Shown: piece after piece, positions 37,254 to 47,286 of the stretch
How the letters are laid out: each line of letters opens with the position of its first letter
Position numbering within the stretch: the stretch's first letter is position 1
Assembly: GCA_018364455.1 (NCBI GenBank)
Contig: JAGZLW010000003.1
Coordinates: 1 to 64,000 of the forward strand
Direction: 5' to 3'
Length of the DNA stretch: 64,000 nucleotides
Source: Streptococcus mitis
GTDB lineage: Bacteria; Bacillota; Bacilli; Lactobacillales; Streptococcaceae
Notes under the pieces: model-generated
Told to the model about the DNA's origin: nothing
The model's database searches: none
The model's input: the letters and a program-made list of their open reading frames with translations, nothing else
Translations under genes and position numbers: made by a program

Positions 37254-38657
37254 ATGGAAGCGGTTTTAGCGATAGATTTAGGTGCAACTTCTGGAAGAGC
37301 TATTGTTGGATACCTTTCTGAAAATAAACTAGTAATGAAAGAAATTAATCGCTTTCCTAATAAAGCTATTAGGGTAAAAGGACATTTATGTTGGGATGTT
37401 GACTTTCTTCTAGCTAAAATTCTTGAAAGTATACAATTGGCTAATACTAATTACAAGATTTTATCTGTCGGTATTGATACATGGGGTGTTGATTTTGGAC
37501 TGATTGATAATGAAGGAAAACTGTTATCACAACCTGTTCACTATCGTGATGAAAGAACAAAAGGAGTGTTAAAGGAAATATCTGAAATTACTGAGTTAGA
37601 AAAATTATATTCAGAAACAGGAAATCAGATTATGGAGATAAACACCTTGTTTCAACTCTTTAAGGTACGGCAAGAATTTCCTAATTCATTTTATAAAACG
37701 AATAAGATTCTTTTAATGCCAGATTTGTTTAATTATCTCTTGACAGGTAAGTTTGCTACAGAAAAAAGCATTGCTTCAACAACTCAATTATTTGATCCTA
37801 GGAGTCAAAATTGGAATCAGAATATCTTAAAACTATTTGAATTGGATTCATCTTTACTTCCTGAAATTGTTTCAGAGGGAAATGTCCTTGGAAGGATAAA
37901 AGAGGAGTATGGTTTAGGAGATATTCCTGTTGTGAATGTTTGTAGCCATGATACAGCCAGTGCGATTGTCTCAGTTCCTAAGACAGAAGGTAGTTTATTT
38001 ATTTCATCAGGTACTTGGTCTTTAGTTGGAGTGGAACTTACTTCACCGATTCTTAATACCGAATCTTTCAGCTATGGATTTACAAATGAGGTAGGCAAAG
38101 ATGGAGTGATTACTTTTTTGAAGAATTGTACAGGGTTGTGGATCATAGAGGAACTAAGACGTTCATTTGAACGAAGAGGGAAAGCATATTCTTTTGGTGA
38201 TATAAAAACAATGGTGGAGAAAGAAAAAGAAGATCTTCCTTTGATTGATACTGAATCAACTGAATTTGCAACAGAATCTGATATGTACAAGACTTTAACA
38301 GAATATCTAGCTTATCATCATGAGACTAGAGAGTGGACAGATGGACAACTATTTAAGATAGTTTATGAAAGCCTAGCTGAAACGTATAAGGAAACAATAG
38401 AGTTACTAGAGAAACTAACTCATAAGGTTTATAAGAGGATATATGTGATTGGAGGAGGCGCTAGAGCCAGTTACTTCAATCAAATGATTGCTGATAGAAC
38501 TGGTAAAGAGGTTCTTACAGGTTCGACTGAAGCTACAGCTGTAGGGAATATTTGTATACAGCTATTAAGTCAAGGTAAAATAAACGAGGATACAGGGTTA
38601 AAGGATATTATGACAAATATTGCTGATACACAATATTATTATCCTCAGCTATCATAA
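37254..38657 (+). CDS. fcsK: L-fuculokinase (FGGY family)
   Basis: Phosphorylates L-fuculose to fuculose-1-phosphate with ATP. 467 residues, normal for sugar kinases of the FGGY family: N-terminal phosphate loop [28 protein letters not shown], and the ATP-binding [15 protein letters not shown] near 395-410. First gene of the operon after the cre/promoter region; ATG follows GAGAGGG. RhaB-type rhamnulokinase is the closest alternative, but the operon context with fucose isomerase and aldolase supports fuculokinase. Confidence 0.88.
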   Translation: MEAVLAIDLGATSGRAIVGYLSENKLVMKEINRFPNKAIRVKGHLCWDVDFLLAKILESIQLANTNYKILSVGIDTWGVDFGLIDNEGKLLSQPVHYRDERTKGVLKEISEITELEKLYSETGNQIMEINTLFQLFKVRQEFPNSFYKTNKILLMPDLFNYLLTGKFATEKSIASTTQLFDPRSQNWNQNILKLFELDSSLLPEIVSEGNVLGRIKEEYGLGDIPVVNVCSHDTASAIVSVPKTEGSLFISSGTWSLVGVELTSPILNTESFSYGFTNEVGKDGVITFLKNCTGLWIIEELRRSFERRGKAYSFGDIKTMVEKEKEDLPLIDTESTEFATESDMYKTLTEYLAYHHETREWTDGQLFKIVYESLAETYKETIELLEKLTHKVYKRIYVIGGGARASYFNQMIADRTGKEVLTGSTEATAVGNICIQLLSQGKINEDTGLKDIMTNIADTQYYYPQLS

Positions 38658-38685
38658 ACAAAAATAAAAAAACGGAGGTTTTGTC

Positions 38686-39978
38686 ATGAACAAAAAAAGT
38701 CTTTTGAAATGCGCTGTTATCGGGTTAGTAGCTACCCTTGGTTTAGCAGCTTGTGGAACATCTAAGGATGCAAGCGGTGGAAGTTCTTCTGGTAAAGAAG
38801 TATTAGAATTTTATCATGGGTATCATCATAGTGAAGATGAATGGCCTGTAGCTAAAACTATGCGAGATTTATATGATAAATTTGCAGAAGAACATAAAGA
38901 TAGTGGTGTAGAATTTAAACCAATTCCTATAAATGGTGATTTGAAGGATGTAATGAATAACAAGGTTGCTAGTGGTGAATTTCCAGATGTGATTGACCTA
39001 GCAGGTAATGCAGTATCATTAGCTGCAATTGAACAAAAACTTGTTTTAGATTTGAAACCATATATCGATTCAAATAAGCTTGAAAAAAATGTTGGTTTGA
39101 ACTATAAACAAAACCAAAAAGATGGAAAAATTTATACAGTTCACGAACAGTTATTTACAATGGGCTTATGGTACAACAAGGATATATTTGCAAAAGCAGG
39201 TGCTAAAACACCTGATCAGTGGAATACTTGGGAAGATTTTACACAAGCAATGGCTACTGTGAGAAAGCAAGATGGAGTGTATGCATTTGGTGCTGGAGAA
39301 CCATCTATTCGCTTGTTTAATACAGTCTTAGGAACCACAGAAAATGGGCGTAAATTATTAGACAAACCATTAACAAAAGAAGGAATCGAATCTAAAGAAT
39401 TTGCAGATGCTTTGAAAATGGTTATGAAAGAAATTCAAGCTAATGGTTCTAAGAATGCTGGTGGCGATGCTAATGCTTATTCTAAAGACTTCCAAGAAGG
39501 TAAATCTGCAGTCTTCTTTAATGGTGTGTGGGCTTCTGGTGAGATGTCTAAGAACCCAAGTCTTGCACCTGGAATCTATCCTGCAGGTGTAGCAATTAGT
39601 TCTTCTGGAGGTGGTATCACTATCTCAAGTAAGATGTCTGAAGCTAAACAAAAACTAGCTCTTGAGTTTTTGAAATATATGACTAGCGATGATGTACAAA
39701 AAGTAATTTTTGAAAAAGTAGGAGCAAATCCTTCTGATGAAAATGTAAATGTAAAAGAACTTTCAGAAAAGAGTTCAGAAGCTACTACTAAAATTTTAGG
39801 ACAAGCAATCACTCAAGTTAAGAATGCAAAAGTAGTTGTTCCAACTGTAAGTGATGTTTGGGGTGGCGATGTACACACAGCTATTATCAATGCATTGACA
39901 GAAAGTGCTGCTGAAAATGTAGATGTTGATCAAAAAGTGAAATCTACTCAAGATGTGTTGAAATCATTGATTGGTTAA
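38686..39978 (+). CDS. ABC transporter sugar-binding lipoprotein (blood-group oligosaccharide)
   Basis: 430 residues. Signal peptide with lipobox LAAC (C23), then a Ser/Gly linker and a family 1 extracellular solute-binding domain (VLEFYHGYHHSEDEWP, GEFPDVIDLAG). It would capture oligosaccharide released by GH98 outside the cell and hand it to the two permeases downstream. In type 2 pneumococcal fucose operons this protein is known to bind A/B-antigen sugars (from memory). A strong hairpin after it may raise its level relative to the permeases. Confidence 0.87.
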   Translation: MNKKSLLKCAVIGLVATLGLAACGTSKDASGGSSSGKEVLEFYHGYHHSEDEWPVAKTMRDLYDKFAEEHKDSGVEFKPIPINGDLKDVMNNKVASGEFPDVIDLAGNAVSLAAIEQKLVLDLKPYIDSNKLEKNVGLNYKQNQKDGKIYTVHEQLFTMGLWYNKDIFAKAGAKTPDQWNTWEDFTQAMATVRKQDGVYAFGAGEPSIRLFNTVLGTTENGRKLLDKPLTKEGIESKEFADALKMVMKEIQANGSKNAGGDANAYSKDFQEGKSAVFFNGVWASGEMSKNPSLAPGIYPAGVAISSSGGGITISSKMSEAKQKLALEFLKYMTSDDVQKVIFEKVGANPSDENVNVKELSEKSSEATTKILGQAITQVKNAKVVVPTVSDVWGGDVHTAIINALTESAAENVDVDQKVKSTQDVLKSLIG

Positions 39979-39999
39979 TTGTTTTAGGGAGTGGAAACG

Positions 40000-40028
40000 A
40001 AGCTCAGTTGGCACTGCCAACTGAGCTT
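40000..40028 (+). terminator. Intercistronic hairpin after the binding-protein gene
   Basis: A perfect 12-bp stem (40000-40011 with 40017-40028, 5-base loop) followed by GATTTT. Such hairpins after solute-binding genes commonly stabilise the upstream mRNA or attenuate the permease genes. Confidence 0.75.
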
Positions 40029-40064
40029 GATTTTACTCATATAGTTGAAAAAAGGAGTTTGTTT

Positions 40065-40994
40065 ATGACACAAAAAGTTATGAGCCTACAAAATAGGAAG
40101 AATCAAAAAAGACGATTTATCTTTTTATTTCTTTTGCCAACGTTGATTTGTTTCTTTCTATTTTATTTTTATTCTGTAGTAACAATCTTTTTAACTTCAT
40201 TTGCTAAATGGGATTATACAAATTTAAACACCCCTGAGTTTCTTGGATTTGATAAATTATTTGAAAATTATAGGTATGTTTTTAAAGAATACCCATTTTT
40301 TACAGAAGCTCTAATTAATTCTGTTCGTTGGGCTGTAATTGGTGTTATTATTCAAGTTCCTTTAGCTTTATCTGTTGCAATTACATTATCTAAGAAATTA
40401 AAAGGATGGAAGATATCTAGAAATCTTTATATTGTACCTAGTATCATTTCTAGTGCTGCTATGGGATTGATTTTTCTTCAAATCTATAATCCAAACTATG
40501 GCGTTGTTAACCAAATTATTCATTTATTTAATCCATCGTTTAAAGATTCAGTACTGTTGACTCCAGGATTAAATATAGCAGCTATGACTGGCGCTTATAT
40601 CTTCTTTGCAGGAGCATCAACCATTATGATTCTTGGGCAAATTTTTGCTATTCCAGAAGAAGTTCAAGAAGCTGCTATTTTAGACAATATTACTGGTTGG
40701 AGGAAAGAGTGGTATATTACGATTCCGATGATTAAGGGGACAATTAAAACTGTTTCAATTATGGCTGCAACTTCAGGATTTTTGCTCTATAACGAAGTAT
40801 TCTTTTTGACAAATGGTGCTGCAGGAACAAAAAGTATCAGTTTTGTTATTAGAGAATTAGCGGTGGCTAGCTCACGAACTCAGTATGCTCGTGCAAATAC
40901 AATTGGAGTTATACAAATCTTAGGTGGAATGTTGATTATCGTTTGTATTAATATTTTATTCAGAGAAAGAAAAAGACTGAAAGGTGGGAAATGA
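40065..40994 (+). CDS. ABC sugar permease 1 (MalF/UgpA type)
   Basis: 309 residues from the ATG at 40065, seven bases after AAAGGAG; an earlier in-frame start at 40008 would run through the hairpin and is rejected. Six membrane segments, and the EAA loop that contacts the ATPase (EVQEAAILDNITGWRKEWYITIP). It overlaps the second permease by four bases. No ATPase is encoded nearby; in streptococci a shared MsmK-type ATPase usually serves such importers. Confidence 0.87.
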   Translation: MTQKVMSLQNRKNQKRRFIFLFLLPTLICFFLFYFYSVVTIFLTSFAKWDYTNLNTPEFLGFDKLFENYRYVFKEYPFFTEALINSVRWAVIGVIIQVPLALSVAITLSKKLKGWKISRNLYIVPSIISSAAMGLIFLQIYNPNYGVVNQIIHLFNPSFKDSVLLTPGLNIAAMTGAYIFFAGASTIMILGQIFAIPEEVQEAAILDNITGWRKEWYITIPMIKGTIKTVSIMAATSGFLLYNEVFFLTNGAAGTKSISFVIRELAVASSRTQYARANTIGVIQILGGMLIIVCINILFRERKRLKGGK

Positions 40995-41836
40995 TTATGA
41001 ATACACATATAAATGGTATTAGTAAAAAAGGTAAAGTTCTTATATATGGTTATATGCTCCTTACCATTTTAATTTCCATTTTCCCTATTGCGTGGATATT
41101 TTTATCATCATTAAAAGCAGATCCTATGAAAAATCCAGGTATTAGTTTACCAACTGACTTTACTCTTGATGGTTATATAAATGTTTTTACAAAACTTCAT
41201 GTTTTCACTTACTTTTGGAATAGCTTTAAAGTAGTGTCTATATCAGTTATTATTAGCATTGTTATGATTTCCATGTCTTCATATGTTATTGCTAGGATGG
41301 AATTTAGAGGGAAGAAGTTAGTGACTTCTATGCTGTATTCTACTCTATTTATTCCAGCAACAGCTATGACTTTTCCAGTTTATAGATTAGTAAATGCGTT
41401 GGGGATCTATAATACCCCAGTTGCTCTAATTCTAGTCTACTCTTGTAGTGGAATTGCTATGAGTTTCTTCATTATAAAGAACTATTTTGAAATTATTCCA
41501 AAAGAATTGGAGGAGGCGGCAGAGATTGATGGTGCGACATATGCTCAAACTTTTTGGAAAGTGATGTTGCCAATTGCTAGACCTGGAATTTTAACAGCAG
41601 CAGTACTTGCCTTTATTAATAACTGGAATGAATATTATTGGGCATCTATGTTGGTGATTGATAAAAATGAATTAACAGTACCAGCATTACTAGGTCAATT
41701 TACTACAAGTTTTAATACTAATTATAATGGTCTCTTTTCAGCGATTGTTGTAATCGTATTACCACCAATCATTCTATTTGCATTTACAAGTAAATACTTT
41801 ATTGAAGCTTTAGGAGGAGGAGCAGTAAAAGGATGA
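40991..41836 (+). CDS. ABC sugar permease 2 (MalG/UgpE type)
   Basis: 281 residues, six membrane segments, EAA loop ELEEAAEIDGATYAQTFWKV. ATG overlaps the upstream stop (ATGA); a second ATG two codons on is possible. Its 3' end overlaps the GH29 gene by four bases, tying import to intracellular hydrolysis. Confidence 0.87.
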   Translation: MIMNTHINGISKKGKVLIYGYMLLTILISIFPIAWIFLSSLKADPMKNPGISLPTDFTLDGYINVFTKLHVFTYFWNSFKVVSISVIISIVMISMSSYVIARMEFRGKKLVTSMLYSTLFIPATAMTFPVYRLVNALGIYNTPVALILVYSCSGIAMSFFIIKNYFEIIPKELEEAAEIDGATYAQTFWKVMLPIARPGILTAAVLAFINNWNEYYWASMLVIDKNELTVPALLGQFTTSFNTNYNGLFSAIVVIVLPPIILFAFTSKYFIEALGGGAVKG

Positions 41837-43152
41837 AACATACACTTGAAACTATCAATAGTAGAACTCAGTGGTTTAGAGAAGCAAGATTTGGGATGTT
41901 CATTCATTGGGGTTTATATTCTATTCCAGGAAAAGGAGAATGGATTCGTAGTCATCAGAAATTATCTATTGAAGATTATGAACCATATTTTCGAGCTTTT
42001 GATCCTAAGGAATATAACCCTAGAGAATGGGCTAAACAAGCAAAAGCTGCAGGGATGAAATATATGGTTTTAACAGCTAAACATCATGATGGATTTTGTT
42101 TGTTTGATTCAAAATTTACAGATTATAAATCAACAAATACACCTGCAGGTAGAGATTTAGTTAAAGAATTTGTAGATGCCGTTCGAGCTGAAGGTTTAAA
42201 AGTAGGGTTATATTTTAGTTTGATTGACTGGTATCATCCTGATTTTCCTAAATATGCTGATCTAAATCATCCAATGAGAGGAAATGAAGCCTATCGAGAT
42301 GAGAAAATTAACTTTGACCGTTATTTGGAGTATTTGCACAATCAAGTTAAAGAAATTGTAACTGGTTATGGTCAGATTGACATATTATGGTTTGATTATT
42401 CTTATGAAGACATGGTAGGTGAAAAATGGGGAGCTTCAAAATTAATAGACATGGTTCGTCATTATCAGCCAAACGTTATCGTAGATAATAGATTAGAAAC
42501 ATCAGGTGAAGGATTCGGAAGTATTGTTACAGATGAAATTACCTCTTATGCTGGAGATTTTGTTAGTCCAGAGCAAATTGTTCCTCACGAAGGTATTCGA
42601 AACTTTAAAGGTGAGCCTGTTCCTTGGGAACTTTGTCTAACTATGAATAACAATTGGGCTTATAATCCTACTGATTATCTATATAAGTCTAGTCAAACTT
42701 TGATAAGAAAGTTAGTTGAATGTGTTAGTAAAAACGGGAATATGATTCTTAATGTAGGCCCAGATGCTTTGGGAAGAATTAATGATCCAAGTAAGAAAAT
42801 ATTAGATGATTTTCATCAATGGATGTCTCGAAATAGTGAGGCAATTTATGGATGTAGTGGAGATGAAAATTTACCAAAACCAGATTGGGGCTACTATACT
42901 CGTAACGGAAATACGGTTTATGCTCATGTATTTGAACAACCTATAGGTCCGTTAGCTCTTCTTGGTATTAGTAAAGAAAACGTAAAAAGAATGAGCTTTC
43001 TTCATGATGGAAGTGAGGTGAAAATTTCAGAAAGCTGGACGACCAATGCCTATAAAGGAATTTGTTTTGCACAGTTTGGAGAAGTTCCTCATTTTACCTA
43101 TCCATTACCAGACTTGATTGATAGCGTAATAAAAATTGAGTTGAGAGAGTAG
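41833..43152 (+). CDS. GH29 alpha-L-fucosidase, intracellular
   Basis: 439 residues, no signal peptide. GH29 features: RFGMFIHWGLYSIPGKGEW near the N-terminus, TAKHHDGFCLFDS, and the nucleophile region IDILWFDYSYED (Asp). NPCBM or sugar-binding add-ons are absent, so it is a single catalytic domain. It would remove alpha-1,2-fucose from imported antigen fragments. ATG overlaps the permease stop (ATGA). Confidence 0.88.
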   Translation: MKHTLETINSRTQWFREARFGMFIHWGLYSIPGKGEWIRSHQKLSIEDYEPYFRAFDPKEYNPREWAKQAKAAGMKYMVLTAKHHDGFCLFDSKFTDYKSTNTPAGRDLVKEFVDAVRAEGLKVGLYFSLIDWYHPDFPKYADLNHPMRGNEAYRDEKINFDRYLEYLHNQVKEIVTGYGQIDILWFDYSYEDMVGEKWGASKLIDMVRHYQPNVIVDNRLETSGEGFGSIVTDEITSYAGDFVSPEQIVPHEGIRNFKGEPVPWELCLTMNNNWAYNPTDYLYKSSQTLIRKLVECVSKNGNMILNVGPDALGRINDPSKKILDDFHQWMSRNSEAIYGCSGDENLPKPDWGYYTRNGNTVYAHVFEQPIGPLALLGISKENVKRMSFLHDGSEVKISESWTTNAYKGICFAQFGEVPHFTYPLPDLIDSVIKIELRE

Positions 43153-43157
43153 TTTAT

Positions 43158-45029
43158 ATGAAAATTGAAAATAAAAATGTAAGACGTAATTTCTTTTGGG
43201 GAGATGGTCGATTTTATACTACTGATATCGTAAACAAACGGACAGGAGTAATGATAAAAAATGTTTCGAAAGAGGAATTTACCATTACATTGGAGAATGG
43301 TATAAAACTTTCTTCAAATCATTTTTCAGCAATCGTTAGGGAAGAGGGAGATAAGCGGATTGAGGTTTCTTTTATTTATCCTTCCATTCGTTTACGTTTA
43401 ATCTTTGAATCGAGGGATGATGTTCTTTCGAAACAATTAGTTTTAGAATCTTCTACTGAAGTTATTAAATCTGTAGAAGTAGAGAGTTTTGAGTTTGAAA
43501 CAGAAGACCATATTTTCTATCCTAAAAGACAAGATTGTATTAAGGAAATGGCAAATTTTTCTGGTTATTATGTAGAATTGGGACAACCTGTTTATGCTAA
43601 TTCTTTATTCTTAGGAATGGAATTTCCCATGTCTGAGAACAAGGTAGATTGTAGACATTATGTATCAAGGTATTACTTAGGAACGGTTATTAATCAAGAG
43701 AAAATTTTGTGGCCTTGTATTGTTGGGGGAGCAGATTCCTATAAAAAAGAAGAGATTCAAGAGGCATTTTTTGAATATGTGGAAGGAATAGCTCAACCTA
43801 GTTATTTCCGTAAACAGTATAATTCCTGGTATGACCATATGACCGACATTACAGAAGAAGGTATTCTAAAAAGTTTTTCTGAGATTAGAGATGGATTTGA
43901 AAATCATGGAGTCCATTTAGATGCTTATGTTGTTGATGATGGTTGGACAAACTATCAATCAGTTTGGGAATTCAATCATAAATTTCCAAATGGTTTGAGA
44001 AATATTAAACATCTTGTAAATGGATTTGGTTCAAGCCTAGGATTATGGATTGGTCCCAGAGGTGGTTATAATGGGACAGAAATCATTATGAGTGATTGGT
44101 TGGAAGCACATCCAGAGTTAAGGATTGGCTCTAAAAATTATACTTCAAATGATGTAAACGTCGCTGATTTTGACTATCTCAATCAAATGAAGAAAAAGAT
44201 GTTGGAATATCAAAAAGAATTCGATATCAGCTATTGGAAAATTGATGGTTGGTTACTTCAACCTGACAAACCTGATAAGAGTGGGTCGCATGGTATGTAT
44301 ACCATGACAGCGGTTTATGAGTTCTTAATTCAACTGTTGATAGATCTAAGAAAGGAGCGAGGAGGAAAAGATTGTTGGTTAAACTTGACTTCTTATGTAA
44401 ATCCTAGTCCATGGTTTTTACAGTGGGTCAATAGTTTATGGATTCAAATATCTCAAGATGTAGGGTTTACAGAGAATGCAGGTAATGATATCAATCGTAT
44501 GATTACTTACCGAGATATTCAGTATCAAGAATTTTTGGAAAAACGTGAAATACAGTTACCTATGTGGTCGCTTTATAATCATGAACCAATCTATGCTGTC
44601 AGTGCAAATACCTGGTACATGGATCATCAAATGTTTGCATCAATACCAGATTTTGAAGCTTATCTATTATTTATTTCAACAAGAGGGAATGCTTTTTGGG
44701 AGTTTCACTATTCTTTTGATATGTTTGATGAAGAACGCTGGAAAGCCAATGCTCGTGCCGTTAAATGGATAGAGGAGAATTATCAAACACTAAAATATAG
44801 TAAAAAAATAGGAGGAAGCCCTGAAAAATTTGAAATTTATGGTTATAAGTGTCACAATCAGAAGACTTCTACTGAAATTTTCTCTCTGAGAAATCCTGCT
44901 CAGATTAAACAAAAAATAAAAATAGAGAATCTTTCGATAGAGAATTTTACCAGAGTAATTGGAGATTTTACTATTCAAGAAGATGAGATAGAATTGGCAC
45001 CGTACTCTATCGTGATACTGAAGAAGTAA
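43158..45029 (+). CDS. Clan GH-D (GH36-like) alpha-glycosidase, intracellular
   Basis: 623 residues, no signal peptide. The pattern LDAYVVDDGWTNYQS, GLWIGPRGGYNG and YWKIDGWLLQPD (nucleophile Asp about 363) matches the clan D/alpha-galactosidase fold but diverges from the classical GH36 next door (KWDMNR). It may act on the GalNAc of A antigen or on another linkage; the specificity is not decided by sequence. It starts five bases after the fucosidase gene. Confidence 0.72.
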   Translation: MKIENKNVRRNFFWGDGRFYTTDIVNKRTGVMIKNVSKEEFTITLENGIKLSSNHFSAIVREEGDKRIEVSFIYPSIRLRLIFESRDDVLSKQLVLESSTEVIKSVEVESFEFETEDHIFYPKRQDCIKEMANFSGYYVELGQPVYANSLFLGMEFPMSENKVDCRHYVSRYYLGTVINQEKILWPCIVGGADSYKKEEIQEAFFEYVEGIAQPSYFRKQYNSWYDHMTDITEEGILKSFSEIRDGFENHGVHLDAYVVDDGWTNYQSVWEFNHKFPNGLRNIKHLVNGFGSSLGLWIGPRGGYNGTEIIMSDWLEAHPELRIGSKNYTSNDVNVADFDYLNQMKKKMLEYQKEFDISYWKIDGWLLQPDKPDKSGSHGMYTMTAVYEFLIQLLIDLRKERGGKDCWLNLTSYVNPSPWFLQWVNSLWIQISQDVGFTENAGNDINRMITYRDIQYQEFLEKREIQLPMWSLYNHEPIYAVSANTWYMDHQMFASIPDFEAYLLFISTRGNAFWEFHYSFDMFDEERWKANARAVKWIEENYQTLKYSKKIGGSPEKFEIYGYKCHNQKTSTEIFSLRNPAQIKQKIKIENLSIENFTRVIGDFTIQEDEIELAPYSIVILKK

Positions 45030-45050
45030 AGAAAAAATTGTGAGGTAGAG

Positions 45051-47273
45051 ATGACGATTTATATTAATAAGGACGAGACCGTTTTTCATTTGGAAATGAA
45101 AGATAGTAGTTATATTTTTAGAATTTTAGAAAATGGGGAACTTCAACATCTATATTTTGGGAAAAGGATTCATGTCAAGGAAAATTATAACCAATTGATG
45201 GCCTATGAAAAAAGAGGATTTGAAGTATCTTTTTCTGAAGAATTTGAGGATATTCAACAGTCTATGATACAAAATGAATATTCTTCATACGGGAAAGGAG
45301 ATTTTCGGCATCCAGCTTTTCAAGTTCAAGGAATGAATGGTAGTAGGATAACGACACTAAAATATCAAGGTTTTGAACTTGAAAAAGGGAAGAATCGTCT
45401 TAACTCTCTACCTTCAACATTTGATGATATTGGTCAGTGTGCGGAAACATTAACGATTATTTTAACAGATTCTATATTAGATTTAACTGTTAGACTAAAT
45501 TATACAATTTTTCCGGAATACAATGTCTTAGTTAGAAATACGGAATTTTTAAATAATAGCAATAATAAGTTGACTCTTTTGAAAGCAATGAGTTTACAGC
45601 TAGATCTACCTGATAGTCAATATGACTTTATTCAATTTTCTGGAGCATGGCTGAGGGAACGTCAGTTATATAGAACTTCGCTTAGACCAGGTATTCAAGC
45701 AATAGATAGCTTGAGATACTCATCAAGTCCTCAGCAAAATCCTTTCTTTATGCTATCAAGGAGGGAAACTACAGAGCATAGTGGTGAGGTTTATGGTTTT
45801 AACTTTATCTATTCTGGAAATTTTCAAAATATGATTGAAGTTGACCATTTTGACACCGCTAGAGTAACGGTAGGAATAAATCCAGTAGAATTTCGTTTTT
45901 TATTAAATCCTGCCGAAAGTTTTGTGACACCAGAAGCAATTGTGACCTATTCTGATCAAGGGATGAATCAGATGAGCCAGCAACTATCAGATTTTTATCG
46001 ACATCATTTAGTTAATCCTAATTTTTCTCAAGCTAGTCGTCCTATAATACTCAATAGTTGGGAAACATTTTATTTTGACTTGAGTACAGAAAAAATTTTA
46101 GATTTAGCAAAGGCTGCTAAAGATTTAGGGATAGAATTATTTGTACTGGATGATGGTTGGTTTGGTCATAGGAAAGATGACAACAGTTCTCTGGGTGACT
46201 GGGTAACAGATAGAAGTCGCCTTCCTGAAGGTATTGGATTTCTTGCAGATGCAATTCACAAAATAGGTTTACAATTTGGTTTATGGTTTGAGCCTGAAAT
46301 GATTTCTATTGATAGTGATTTGTACAAGAATCATGCCGATTGGACTATCCATTTGTTAGACAGAGAGAAGTCAGTAGGAAGAAATCAATATGTGTTGGAT
46401 TTGACGAGACAGGAAGTTGTTGATTACCTTTTTGATTCTATTTCTAAAATCATAATCGAAACAAATCTGGATTATATCAAATGGGATATGAATCGTCATA
46501 TAACAGATATTTATAGTATGGAACTTGATTCTGAACAGCAGATGGAATTTGGTCATCGATATATCTTAGGTCTTTATCAGTTATTAGATCGTTTAATAAC
46601 TAAGTTCCCTTCAGTTCTATTTGAATCTTGTTCTTCAGGTGGTGGACGTTTTGATTTAGGACTTATGTATTATGCACCGCAAGCGTGGACGAGTGATGAT
46701 ACGGACCCGATAGAAAGATTGAAAATTCAGCATGGAACTTCTTATGGATATTCTCCATCAATGATGACAGCACATGTTTCTATTTCTCCTAATGAACAAA
46801 GTGGAAGACAAACGAGTTTGGACACTAGGACAAATGTAGCTTATTTTAGTTCTTTCGGTTATGAATTAGATGTTACGAGATTGTCGGTAGAAGAAAAAGA
46901 ACAAGTGAGAGAACAAATTCAGTTTTATAAAAAATATCGTTCATTGTTTCAATATGGGGATTTTTATAGGATAAACAGTCCTTTTAGTTGTGATTCTGCT
47001 AGTTGGCAAGTTGTTTCAAAGAATAAATGCCAGTCGATTTTACTGTATGCTCAATTGAATAGTAAGTTGAACCCAGGTTATACAAGAGTTTATTTTAGTG
47101 GTTTAGATAAAGATAAATGCTATTCCGTCTCTGGATTTGATGAGTTCTTTTATGGAGATGAATTAATGAATGCTGGAATAAAAGTCAGTTTAAGTAATTT
47201 AGCACTATGTGTTCCAGAATATCTTACAAAATTATTCGTTATTGAGGAAGTTGAATGTAAATTATGTAAATAA
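45051..47273 (+). CDS. GH36 alpha-galactosidase, intracellular
   Basis: 740 residues, the usual length for RafA/AgaR-type tetrameric enzymes. Catalytic motifs: [34 protein letters not shown] (nucleophile Asp about 478) and SSGGGRFD plus [11 protein letters not shown] (acid/base Asp about 549). It would remove terminal alpha-1,3-galactose of blood group B fragments. No signal peptide; ATG after GTGAGGTAG, 21 bases after the previous gene. Confidence 0.87.
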   Translation: MTIYINKDETVFHLEMKDSSYIFRILENGELQHLYFGKRIHVKENYNQLMAYEKRGFEVSFSEEFEDIQQSMIQNEYSSYGKGDFRHPAFQVQGMNGSRITTLKYQGFELEKGKNRLNSLPSTFDDIGQCAETLTIILTDSILDLTVRLNYTIFPEYNVLVRNTEFLNNSNNKLTLLKAMSLQLDLPDSQYDFIQFSGAWLRERQLYRTSLRPGIQAIDSLRYSSSPQQNPFFMLSRRETTEHSGEVYGFNFIYSGNFQNMIEVDHFDTARVTVGINPVEFRFLLNPAESFVTPEAIVTYSDQGMNQMSQQLSDFYRHHLVNPNFSQASRPIILNSWETFYFDLSTEKILDLAKAAKDLGIELFVLDDGWFGHRKDDNSSLGDWVTDRSRLPEGIGFLADAIHKIGLQFGLWFEPEMISIDSDLYKNHADWTIHLLDREKSVGRNQYVLDLTRQEVVDYLFDSISKIIIETNLDYIKWDMNRHITDIYSMELDSEQQMEFGHRYILGLYQLLDRLITKFPSVLFESCSSGGGRFDLGLMYYAPQAWTSDDTDPIERLKIQHGTSYGYSPSMMTAHVSISPNEQSGRQTSLDTRTNVAYFSSFGYELDVTRLSVEEKEQVREQIQFYKKYRSLFQYGDFYRINSPFSCDSASWQVVSKNKCQSILLYAQLNSKLNPGYTRVYFSGLDKDKCYSVSGFDEFFYGDELMNAGIKVSLSNLALCVPEYLTKLFVIEEVECKLCK

Positions 47274-47286
47274 TGAGGAAATAAAA

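Noticed and set aside
40008..40994. Longer permease 1 starting at 40008
   Set aside because: It lies within the intercistronic hairpin and has no ribosome site; 40065 does.
44790..45089. Minus-strand frames inside the glycosidase genes, such as this one
   Set aside because: They are shadows of strong forward genes with clear motifs; no start signals.
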